Part shown: positions 9,214-15,250 of the stretch, in pieces | Layout: each line of letters starts with the position of its first letter | How positions within the stretch are numbered: the stretch's first letter is position 1 | Origin: Dialister sp. UBA734 | GTDB taxonomy: Bacteria; Bacillota; Negativicutes; Veillonellales; Dialisteraceae | Direction: 5' to 3' | Assembly (NCBI GenBank): GCA_002297935.1 | Contig: DBLC01000079.1 | Coordinates: forward strand, 386-16,657 | Length of the DNA: 16,272 nucleotides | Program-made: the position numbers and the translations under genes | Notes under the pieces: generated by a model | What the model saw: the letters and a program-made list of their open reading frames with translations, nothing else | Told to the model about the DNA's origin: nothing | Database searches by the model: none

Positions 9214-9391
9214 GACAGAACAGCATCTCCTTTTCTGAAGGGTTCTTGTCCAATGAATCAGGCGCCTGGTCGAGAACATGACGTTTCCAGACAGGGTTCC
9301 CCCGAAGGGGACTGTCCTACTCACGCAGAGGTGGCCCAGAACTAGTCGTCAGAGGGTAAAAGTTCCTTGTTTTCAGATTTGCTTTTCTGTC
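9214..9391 (-). ncRNA. Candidate structured RNA of about 180 nt, family unknown
   Basis: The minus-strand ends pair with each other: GACAGAAAAGCA (9391-9380) pairs with TGCTGTTCTGTC (9225-9214) with one mismatch, and TCTGAA pairs with TTCAGA just inside. Within lie a CCCC-TTCG-GGGG hairpin flanked by GACAG/CTGTC, a TGACG/CGTCA helix enclosing that hairpin, and a GTTCT/AGAAC hairpin near the 3' side. Five Ts follow the closing helix, and a strong terminator follows at 9154-9201. No significant reading frame fits. Length and closed-end shape recall 6S RNA, and a short stretch near 9314-9335 resembles the 3' part of 5S rRNA, but neither match is convincing. SRP RNA, tmRNA and RNase P signatures are absent. 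No clear promoter was found. It may belong to the defence cassette or be an independent gene. Confidence 0.5.
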
Positions 9392-9411
9392 TTCTGTTGT
9401 TTGTCTTGCTG

Positions 9412-9451
9412 CTTTTCCAGAGATTTCTCCCGGGCAAAATCCCTGGAAAAG
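9412..9451. other. Large hairpin upstream of the candidate RNA
   Basis: Arms 9413-9431 and 9432-9450 are nearly complementary around a CCCGGG centre, with three mismatches in 19 positions. Neither strand carries a T tract directly after it, so it is not an obvious terminator. A second possible helix of AAGAAAT/ATTTCTT type lies just upstream on the minus strand (about 9457-9495). Together they suggest that the transcript feeding the 9214-9391 RNA could be longer, beginning near 9500 or beyond. Confidence 0.45.
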
Positions 9452-9660
9452 GGAAGAAAGAAATCACTGCGTCTCCTCGCTATCTATTTCTTCTCTCCAG
9501 AACCTAGGATGGGGATCTGAAGTAGACTTTGATTCGATTTCCGGGAAGTGTTTTCTCCCTTCCAATATTAGTATCGTAAATGAATGTAATTTTGTGACCC
9601 TCTTTGGGAGAAACTATTTATACCGCTGGTACTTCATTATTGATAAAAATGGATAGCATC

Positions 9661-9691
9661 GGTGACTGGTGGACTGGTGACTAGTGACTAG
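9661..9691. repeat. Short tandem repeat of GGTGACT units
   Basis: The stretch consists of four imperfect units related to GGTGACT, one of them extended by a base. A shorter relative on the opposite strand lies at about 15211-15225 (GAGTCACCAGTCACC). The sequence is too short to classify and lies in non-coding DNA just outside the right arm of the inverted repeat. Confidence 0.55.
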
Positions 9692-9704
9692 ATTCGCATT
9701 TTCC

Positions 9705-9730
9705 TAAGGAAACAATGATTTAATCATGGT
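9705..9730. repeat. Right arm of 26-bp inverted repeat bracketing the type III cassette
   Basis: This arm matches the reverse complement of 37-62 at 25 of 26 positions. It lies outside the candidate RNA region and the operon leader, and about 90 bp before the degenerate family 1 repeat. Its CAATGATTTAATC portion loosely resembles the CAATGTGATTAAG ends of repeat family 1, so it may be an element-end relic. Confidence 0.7.
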
Positions 9731-9818
9731 GTCTCACCGTTACGATTTGATACAGAAAGCCTTTCCCGCTAGTGCTGCGAGATTTCTCCACTCTCCTACA
9801 CATCCCGTTTCATACCTT

Positions 9819-9935
9819 CTATGTCATTAAACACAAATACGACCGGTCGAAATGACGAAGAGATGATAACGCTAGCATCTATCGGCACATGCAAGGAACG
9901 TGAGCCACCTTAGCAACCTGAGAAACCTTAAGCCC
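9819..9935 (-). repeat. Degenerate, inverted copy of repeat family 1
   Basis: The core near 9848-9882 (GATGATAACGCTAGC onward) is nearly the exact reverse complement of the centre of the copy at 16003-16239. The left end CTATGTCATTAA resembles the right terminal repeat of that copy. The side toward 9935 carries 9-nt units such as GTGAGCCAC, CTTAGCAAC and CTGAGAAAC. One 9-nt array and one terminal repeat are missing or unrecognisable, so this copy is truncated or old. No flanking duplication was found. Confidence 0.65.
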
Positions 9936-9973
9936 AAATCCCTAGGGCCTAGCAACTTATCCCTAATCCCCTA

Positions 9974-10007
9974 AAAAGAAAAAGAGAAGCCACAAAAGTG
10001 ACTTCTC
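9974..10007 (-). terminator. Rho-independent terminator of the permease-adenine deaminase operon
   Basis: GAGAAG and CTTCTC arms with inner CAC/GTG and a four-base loop form a stem at 9984-10007. On the minus strand it is followed by a T-rich run (CTTTTTCTTTTT). It lies 20 bp after the adenine deaminase stop codon. Confidence 0.9.
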
Positions 10008-10027
10008 TCGTACCATCAGCTATACAA

Positions 10028-11803
10028 TTATTTCAATTCCAGAATCGGGTCGAAGTAGGACAGTTTGGTATAGTCTACGTTGCCCCCATCGGTGATCGCC
10101 AAATCCGGAATGGCGGTGATGGGCAGGAAGGACAGATAGAAAATCGGGTCGGGCAGGCGGCTGCCGATGGCTTTGGCCCCTTCTTCCAGTTCGATTTCTT
10201 TCTTTGCCAATTCTTCCGGTTCCAAATCGGACGCAATGCCTGCGATAGGCAGTGGCAGGAAGGAAACCACTTCCCCATCGATGACGACTACCTGACCGCC
10301 GCCCTGTTCAATCAGGGTATTGGCAGCCAAGGCCATGTCTTCGTAATTGGCTCCCGCTACGACCAAATTGTTATCATCTGGTGCAGCGGTAGTGGCAATG
10401 GCGCCTTTCTGGAAGTTCCAACCGGAAATGAAGCCCTTAGACATATTTCCATTGATACCGAAACGTTCAATAACCGATACCAGGGCCACGTCTTTTTCAG
10501 CACTAGGCAGAACCACGCCGTCTTTGACGGTAAGTTCCACGTCGCGGCGTTTTCTCATGAAAGGTCCTACGCTGTTGATGGTTTCTACCAATGCAGTGCC
10601 TTCTTTCAGGTCCACATGGTATTTGAAATCGTCGGCAGTGAGTTTTTCATGCTGCACGGTGTGAAGAATGGCAGCGTCTCTGTCCGGCGCCTTATACTTG
10701 TATTGGTTTTCTCCGTTCTCGGTCACCAAGACGCCTTTGCTGATAACAGTTTCCACGTGGAACGTGCCTGGCTGGTCTACCAAGAGGATATCCGCTTCTT
10801 TACCCGGGCAGATGGAACCTACATGGTCATCGATTTCATAGGCTTCGGCGGCATTGATGGTAGCCATCTGAATGGCTTCCATAGGAGAAATGCCGGCCTG
10901 GATGGCCAAGCGAACCATATGGTCGATGTGACCGTGTTCCAGGATGCCGCGAGCGTGGACGTCATCGGAGCAGAAGCTGGTGTGACGAGCCATGCCAGGG
11001 GCTCCTTCGGTGATGGCGCGGACGTTTTCTTTCAGGAATTTGGTGACTGCCGATTCACGAATGATGGTATGAATCCCTTTTCTGGCTTTTTCCAGAAATT
11101 CTTCGTGGTCATAGCTTTCGTGGTCCACACGGACGCCGCTCATGAGGTATTCGTTCAGCGCTTTACCCTTCGTCAGCGGGCTGCAGCCGAAAATCGGGCG
11201 ATGGTATTTCTGTGCTTCCACAATGGCATCCAAGGTATCCGGATCTTTGGTGATCACTGCTTCGCGAACCAGTTCCCATACACCGTAGCACCGTGGATCC
11301 TGGTGGTGCTTCGCATGGTCTTTGGCGGTCACGTTGTAGGCGATGGTGGATTTCGGAATGGTATAAGGGGTCTTGTATGGCAGTGCCCAGAAGACTTTCA
11401 GAGGGGAAGCGTCGATTTCTTTAAAAATCGCCTGGAGTCCATCGACACCGATGACGGAAATATATTCATCGAGACCACTCACGATACTGGTGGTACCGCA
11501 AGGAACCACCGCCTGGGCGAAACGAGTCATGCTCATTTTGCTGCATTCCACATGGATATGGCAATCAATGAGGCCCGGTGCCAAGTATTTCCCTGTAGCA
11601 TCAATCTTCTGGGTGTGTTCATCCAGGTAGTCGGAAATATCAGAATCAACGGCCACGATTTTTCCTTTGTAAATCGCAACGTCTGCTTTATAGTATTCGC
11701 TGGTATTGACGTTAATCAAAGTGCCGCCAAGAATAGCCATGTCGGCTTTGATACGGCCTGCGCCAGCGTCGATATATTCAGAAAGCATTTCTCTTGTAAG
11801 CAT
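10028..11803 (-). CDS. ade: Adenine deaminase (Ade family, divergent)
   Basis: This 591-aa amidohydrolase matches the usual Ade length (about 580-600 aa). Ade converts adenine to hypoxanthine and ammonia in purine salvage. An N-terminal composite domain leads into a TIM barrel with metal-binding HIH (82-84), a candidate bridging E177 (GVWELV), DHE (227-229) and CSDD (278-281). The C-terminal Ade domain follows, including SGWNFQKGA and NNLVVAGAN. The usual GHAPGL histidine is replaced: the aligned stretch reads GCSPLT with C207. Loss of a likely metal ligand makes the substrate or mechanism uncertain. The start has AAGGAG 7 nt upstream, with the TAA of the permease gene overlapping this site (TAAGGAG), so the two are co-transcribed and probably coupled. 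The gene ends with a strong terminator. Confidence 0.85.
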   Translation of the reverse strand: MLTREMLSEYIDAGAGRIKADMAILGGTLINVNTSEYYKADVAIYKGKIVAVDSDISDYLDEHTQKIDATGKYLAPGLIDCHIHVECSKMSMTRFAQAVVPCGTTSIVSGLDEYISVIGVDGLQAIFKEIDASPLKVFWALPYKTPYTIPKSTIAYNVTAKDHAKHHQDPRCYGVWELVREAVITKDPDTLDAIVEAQKYHRPIFGCSPLTKGKALNEYLMSGVRVDHESYDHEEFLEKARKGIHTIIRESAVTKFLKENVRAITEGAPGMARHTSFCSDDVHARGILEHGHIDHMVRLAIQAGISPMEAIQMATINAAEAYEIDDHVGSICPGKEADILLVDQPGTFHVETVISKGVLVTENGENQYKYKAPDRDAAILHTVQHEKLTADDFKYHVDLKEGTALVETINSVGPFMRKRRDVELTVKDGVVLPSAEKDVALVSVIERFGINGNMSKGFISGWNFQKGAIATTAAPDDNNLVVAGANYEDMALAANTLIEQGGGQVVVIDGEVVSFLPLPIAGIASDLEPEELAKKEIELEEGAKAIGSRLPDPIFYLSFLPITAIPDLAITDGGNVDYTKLSYFDPILELK

Positions 11804-11814
11804 AGAAATTCTCC

Positions 11815-13152
11815 TTAGAACTTAAGAATAGTCAAGGTGTAGAGCAGAATCAGGAACAACACAAACATAAGCCAAATGAGGCCATTCAGTTCTTTTCTGC
11901 GACCTGCGGCAATCATCACCAGCGGATAGAAAATAAATCCGAAAGCGATGCCGTAGGAAATATTAAAGGTCAAAGGCATACCAATGACCACCAAGAAAGA
12001 TGGCAAGGCGATTTCAAATTCATCCCAATGGATTTCTTTCAGTGCAGAAGCCATGAGAACCCCTACGACGATCAGAGCCGGCGCAGTGACATTGGAAGTG
12101 ACCACTGCCAAGAGAGGCGAGAAAATCATGCTGACACCAAACAGAATGGCTACTACTACAGCGGTGAGACCGGTGCGGGCACCCATAGCAATCCCGGCAG
12201 AAGCTTCTACATAAGCCGCAGTCGGGGTGGTACCCATGACAGCCCCAGCCAGCATGGAAAGAGAGTCCGCCATGAGGGCTTTCCCGATGCGAGGCATTTT
12301 GCCATTGTGCATGAAACCAGCCTGCTGAGCCAGACCAATCAGAGTACCGGCGGTATCAAAGAAGGCCACCAGGAAGAAAATCACAACCACAGCCCACATG
12401 GTTGGGTCGGTCAGAACAGACGCCATTTCTACTACACCGACGCCAAAGGTAGGTGCCAGGCTAGGAGCCATAGAAATAATAGAATCCGGCGGTGCAATGA
12501 CGCCAGTCACCAGACCAGCTACAGCGGTAATGACGATACCGTAGAAAATAGAGCCAGGAATTTTTCTAGCCATCAGAAGCGCGGTCACAATGGTACCGAA
12601 AATGGTAAGCCAAGTGGTTGGCACTTTGAAGGAACCGATGGACAGTACAGAAGCCGGATCAGCAATGACGATACCGCCGCCCTGCAGTCCTACAAAGGAA
12701 ATAAAAATACCAATGCCGGCGGCCATGGCATATTTCAAATCTTGCGGAATGGCATCGATGATGATTTCACGGATATGGAAAATCGACACCACGGTAAACA
12801 GGATAGACGCCACAAAGACCCCTGCCATGGCCTGCTGCCAAGGCATTCCCATGGCGAGAACTACGGAGTAGGTAAAGAATGCATTGTCCCCCAAGCCTGG
12901 TGCAATGGAAATCGGGTAATTGGCCAAAAAGCCCATGAGAAGACAGCCGATGATGGCAGACAGGGCGGTCGCTGTAAAGACAGCCCCCGCATCCATCCCG
13001 GCATCTCCTAAAATCTGAGGATTGACGAAAAGAATGTAGGCCATGGAGACAAAGGTGGTCAGCCCTGCCAGACATTCGGTTTTTACATTGGTATGATTTT
13101 CTTTAAGGTGGAATATTCTTTCAAGTATTCCACCGGAAACTTGCTGTGACAT
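11815..13152 (-). CDS. NCS2-family purine permease (hypoxanthine/guanine/adenine type)
   Basis: The product is about 445 aa, with many hydrophobic membrane-spanning segments. It resembles the AzgA/PbuG branch of NCS2 proton symporters that import purine bases. Visible signatures are an APGLGDNAFF loop (84-93), FFDTAGTLIGLAQQAGF (about 264-280), GKALMADSLSMLAGA (290-304) and a TAAYVEASAG stretch (311-320). Two differ from what I recall of typical AzgA proteins: GLGDN for GMGLN, and GTTPTAAYVE for GTSTTTTYIE, so substrate range may differ. The start at 13152 is preferred over an upstream in-frame ATG at 13206 because AGGAG lies 7 nt before it and the extra 18 residues look non-native. The downstream deaminase gene makes an import-then-deaminate adenine salvage unit likely. 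Confidence 0.9.
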   Translation of the reverse strand: MSQQVSGGILERIFHLKENHTNVKTECLAGLTTFVSMAYILFVNPQILGDAGMDAGAVFTATALSAIIGCLLMGFLANYPISIAPGLGDNAFFTYSVVLAMGMPWQQAMAGVFVASILFTVVSIFHIREIIIDAIPQDLKYAMAAGIGIFISFVGLQGGGIVIADPASVLSIGSFKVPTTWLTIFGTIVTALLMARKIPGSIFYGIVITAVAGLVTGVIAPPDSIISMAPSLAPTFGVGVVEMASVLTDPTMWAVVVIFFLVAFFDTAGTLIGLAQQAGFMHNGKMPRIGKALMADSLSMLAGAVMGTTPTAAYVEASAGIAMGARTGLTAVVVAILFGVSMIFSPLLAVVTSNVTAPALIVVGVLMASALKEIHWDEFEIALPSFLVVIGMPLTFNISYGIAFGFIFYPLVMIAAGRRKELNGLIWLMFVLFLILLYTLTILKF

Positions 13153-13205
13153 GAAATAACTCCTAACTATGATTTTGTTTGATACATATTTCTTTGAAAA
13201 GCTCA

Positions 13206-13233
13206 CTTGCCAGTAAAGGTTAGCCCTTCTGGC
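13206..13233. promoter_or_regulatory. Hairpin upstream of the permease gene
   Basis: TGCCAG and CTGGCA arms with an inner AAGG/CCTT helix form a stable stem-loop about 55-80 nt before the permease start codon. No T tract follows it. It lacks the conserved junction pattern of purine riboswitches as I know it. It could be a leader structure or the downstream boundary of repeat family 2. No clear promoter is visible between it and the gene. Confidence 0.35.
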
Positions 13234-13285
13234 AGGGTATATTCGATGATTTCAAAAGAGCCATTTGACCTGTAAGGGATTATCA

Positions 13286-13448
13286 AAAGGTTATACTCAA
13301 TACCTTCTCTTGCGTCAATCAGAAAGCTAATCTGCTGAGACGGGTTAAATAAGGTTATGAGATAATCGGTTTTCACATAACCCTTAATAACCTTGCATCT
13401 ATCCATTTACATGAAATTAAACTCTACGGAAATCAAAGAGTATAACCC
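13286..13448 (+). repeat. Repeat family 2, copy 1 (about 163 bp, nested inverted repeats)
   Basis: It shares three blocks with 14987-15148 at almost identical spacing. These are AAAGGTTATACTC (13286-13298), GAGAC-GGTTAAA-AAGGTTATGAG-AATCG (13337-13368) and GAAATCA...TATAACCC (13429-13448). Outer arms GGTTATACTC/GAGTATAACC and inner AAGGTTATG/CATAACC arms would fold it into a nested hairpin. It lies between the deaminase and permease genes, where the hairpin could help end the deaminase transcript. A 67-codon reading frame overlapping it has no ribosome binding site and is not called as a gene. Confidence 0.75.
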
Positions 13449-13504
13449 TTATAACCTTTTAAAGCCAAGGTGTAGCAAGACAACTGTCGCTATCCATCAG
13501 CGCC

Positions 13505-14521
13505 TCAATGCGTTCTCGCGTATTCATCCAGTTCTGCAATGTACATGGCTTTCTGTTCTTCGCTGATCCAGCTGGTTTCAAACGAGTTGCGTGCCAGCTG
13601 TACCACCTGTTCTTTGGTCAGGTCAAACTGACGAGCCAGTTCGTAGTAGTTGCGGCTGATGTAGCCACCGAAGTAAGCCGGGTCATCGGAATGGATGGAA
13701 ATCTTGACGCCTTTTTCCAGCAATTCTTTGATTTCGTGTCCTTTCATTTCTGGGCGAACGAAAGAATTGGACAGCGGGCAGGAAGTGAGACCGATTTTAT
13801 GTTTCACCACAAAGTCCACCAGGTCCGGGTCTTCTACGATATTGGTGCCATGGTCCAGGCGGTCTACGCCGATGACTTCCAGCAGTTCACGGATGTGTTC
13901 GATGGAATCCTTCTGGTCGATATCCGCATGGCCAGTGGTTTTGAGGCCATATTTCGTAGCTTCTGCGAACTGATAGAAGAATTTCATTGGTGGATTGTTG
14001 TGTTCATCCGAGTCAAGGCCCACGCCGATAAATTTATCCCGATATGGCAGGGATTCTTCCAGTGTCTTTCTGGCCGATTCTCTGGAAAGGTCACGAAGGA
14101 AGCACATGATGAGACGGGCATCGATATTCATAGCCCGTGCGTCCACGGTGGCACGGTACAGACCGTTGATGAATGTTTCAAATGCAACGCCCCGGCTGGT
14201 ATGTGCTTGGGGATCAAAGAAAATTTCTACGTGGCGCACGTTGTTTTCCTTGGCTTTTCTGAGGTAAGCCATAGCCAGTTCATAGAAATCTTCTTCGGTC
14301 TGCAGTACATTCATAGCCGGATAATATACAGCCAAGAAGGAAGCCAAATCATCGTACTGATAGGACTTTCTTACTTCTTCGATAGTGGTCTGTCCAATAT
14401 CCACATGGTTCTTCTGGGCCAGTTTCAGTTTCAGTTCTGGTTCCAAAGAGCCTTCAATGTGCAAATGCAATTCTGCCTTCGGCATGCCTTGCACGAATTC
14501 CATAGTAACGTCTGTTGCCAT
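13505..14521 (-). CDS. Adenosine/adenine deaminase family protein (Pa0148-like), catalytic Glu missing
   Basis: This 338-aa TIM-barrel amidohydrolase fits the usual length of bacterial adenosine deaminases. It begins MPKAELHLHIEGSLEPE (metal ligands H19, H21), then FFDPQAHTSRG, GVGLDSDEHNNPP, RLDHGTN (H224) and HSDDPAYFGGY (D279, D280). The overall pattern resembles P. aeruginosa Pa0148, an experimentally described adenine deaminase, more than true adenosine deaminases. The usual HAGE motif reads HADID here (198-202), so the proton-shuttling Glu is Ile; Asp at +2 or +4 might compensate. The start at 14521 is chosen because AGGAGG lies 7 nt upstream; an in-frame ATG at 14545 lacks a comparable site. 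A repeat element is inserted immediately upstream. The substrate is probably a 6-aminopurine, but this is unproven. Confidence 0.85.
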   Translation of the reverse strand: MATDVTMEFVQGMPKAELHLHIEGSLEPELKLKLAQKNHVDIGQTTIEEVRKSYQYDDLASFLAVYYPAMNVLQTEEDFYELAMAYLRKAKENNVRHVEIFFDPQAHTSRGVAFETFINGLYRATVDARAMNIDARLIMCFLRDLSRESARKTLEESLPYRDKFIGVGLDSDEHNNPPMKFFYQFAEATKYGLKTTGHADIDQKDSIEHIRELLEVIGVDRLDHGTNIVEDPDLVDFVVKHKIGLTSCPLSNSFVRPEMKGHEIKELLEKGVKISIHSDDPAYFGGYISRNYYELARQFDLTKEQVVQLARNSFETSWISEEQKAMYIAELDEYARTH

Positions 14522-14532
14522 CTCTATTCCTC

Positions 14533-14542
14533 CTACAAAAGG
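14533..14542. repeat. 10-bp direct repeat, left (CTACAAAAGG)
   Basis: The same 10 bases recur at 14755-14764, exactly at the other end of the repeat element. This is the pattern of a target-site duplication. The repeat touches the deaminase Shine-Dalgarno site. Confidence 0.7.
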
Positions 14543-14754
14543 CAATGTGATTAAGTTACGGATTTCCGTTAGTTGGTATGATTCCTTTACGACTCAGGTT
14601 ACTCAAGTTGCTAAGGTTGCTCAGGTTTCTCGAATGAGCCGCTAATCGCTATCACCTCGTTCGAGGAACCTAAGAAACTTGAGCCACCTGAGAAACCTAA
14701 GAAACTTTGTTGCTGAAAAAATCATCCCATATTTCACATGACTTAACAACACTG
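14543..14754 (+). mobile_element. Repeat family 1, copy A (MITE-like, 212 bp)
   Basis: The ends CAATGTGATTAAGTTACG and the reverse complement of the other end, CAGTGTTGTTAAGTCATG, match at 13 of 18 positions. Inside, a left array of 9-nt units (GTTACTCAA, GTTGCTAAG, GTTGCTCAG, GTTTCTCGA at 14598-14633) faces an inverted array (CTAAGAAAC, TTGAGCCAC, CTGAGAAAC, CTAAGAAAC at 14670-14705), so the element folds into a long hairpin. A 10-bp direct repeat flanks it. It has no transposase, so it would need one in trans. The insertion lies between the deaminase gene and any older upstream promoter. I do not recognise the transposon family. Confidence 0.75.
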
Positions 14755-14764
14755 CTACAAAAGG
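14755..14764. repeat. 10-bp direct repeat, right (CTACAAAAGG)
   Basis: Identical to 14533-14542 on the same strand and directly abutting the right end of the family 1 element, consistent with a target-site duplication. Confidence 0.7.
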
Positions 14765-14986
14765 TACATGTTACTGTGAATATTGTTGATCGCTGTTGAT
14801 CGTTGCCGGATATGAGGTTCCGGTCCCCTTGCGATACGCGAACCCGCCGCGGCCCAGCCGCCATCCTGACAACCCCCTCAACAAAAGTAACTGTGATGCA
14901 AAAGAACCTTACCCATTATATCATAGGTGGGAAGAGATTGTATCTATAATTTCTGTAGAGACTTGCGTGAATGAAACGAACAGAGT
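14765..14986. other. Non-coding stretch with a GC-rich fold-back segment (14802-14873)
   Basis: No gene is supported here. The segment 14802-14873 is markedly GC-rich. Its ends can pair (GTTGCCGGAT with ATCCTGACAAC, about ten of eleven pairs including one G-T), and internal CCGGA/TCCGG and GCG/CGC stems are possible. A 10-bp tandem (TGTTGATCG repeated) precedes it at about 14783-14803. No terminator follows on either strand. It does not show SRP, tRNA or integron attC signatures. It could be a small RNA or a remnant of one. Confidence 0.35.
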
Positions 14987-15148
14987 AAAGGTTATACTCT
15001 ATGTCTTGGTTCGCCTCATCTATCACAATAAAAAAAGAGACAAGGTTAAAAAAGGTTATGAGAAAATCGTTTTCCTCATAACCTTTTTTAACCCGTCTCT
15101 TCTATTATACATACCTATTGATGTAGCAGAAATCATGAAATATAACCC
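14987..15148 (+). repeat. Repeat family 2, copy 2 (about 162 bp)
   Basis: It is co-oriented with 13286-13448 and shares its three conserved blocks at the same spacing (14987-14999, 15037-15069 and 15129-15148). Its inner inverted repeat is nearly perfect and doubles as a terminator. The two copies enclose the deaminase gene and the family 1 element as 1.7-kb-spaced direct repeats. No flanking duplication is apparent. Confidence 0.75.
15024..15101 (-). terminator. Terminator of the mgtC-family gene, formed by the repeat family 2 hairpin
   Basis: Arms 15035-15062 and 15076-15101 pair almost perfectly over about 26 bp, with a single AA-versus-G irregularity. On the minus strand the stem is followed by a run of Ts (GTCTCTTTTTTTATTG). 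It lies about 150 bp past the mgtC-family stop codon, in the right orientation. The plus strand has a much poorer T tract after the stem, so action is mainly on minus-strand transcripts. Confidence 0.75.
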
Positions 15149-15250
15149 GAGGCCTAACTGTCTAAATGGAAACTGTCTCCTCCGGAATCACCCCCATAAT
15201 AACCAGCCACGAGTCACCAGTCACCAAAGCCCCAAATGACTCTTTCAGAG

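Noticed and set aside
8920..9345. Plus-strand frame across the helicase start and the RNA region
   Set aside because: It crosses a strong terminator and structured RNA and has no ribosome binding site or recognisable protein.
9305..9345. 5S rRNA fragment
   Set aside because: A short stretch on the minus strand (TGCGTGAGTAGGAC) resembles the 3' part of 5S rRNA, but the rest of the gene cannot be aligned; probably coincidence or a very decayed remnant.
9998..11818. 606-codon open frame on the plus strand opposite the adenine deaminase gene
   Set aside because: It is the antisense shadow of a well-recognised gene; its product is rich in Phe and His with no family resemblance. The same applies to long plus-strand frames opposite the permease and the second deaminase.
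13153..13240. Purine riboswitch ahead of the permease gene
   Set aside because: A hairpin is present, but the conserved three-way-junction core sequence and a terminator stem are not.
13203..13406. 67-codon minus-strand reading frame upstream of the permease
   Set aside because: It has no ribosome binding site, overlaps repeat family 2 and its hairpins, and its protein resembles nothing I know.
14802..14873. Integron attC site or tRNA
   Set aside because: The end bases have GTT...AAC polarity, opposite to attC, and no T-arm or anticodon arm can be placed.
14796..15239. 147-codon plus-strand reading frame
   Set aside because: It runs through a GC-rich fold-back, a repeat element and a terminator hairpin, with no ribosome binding site and low-complexity composition.
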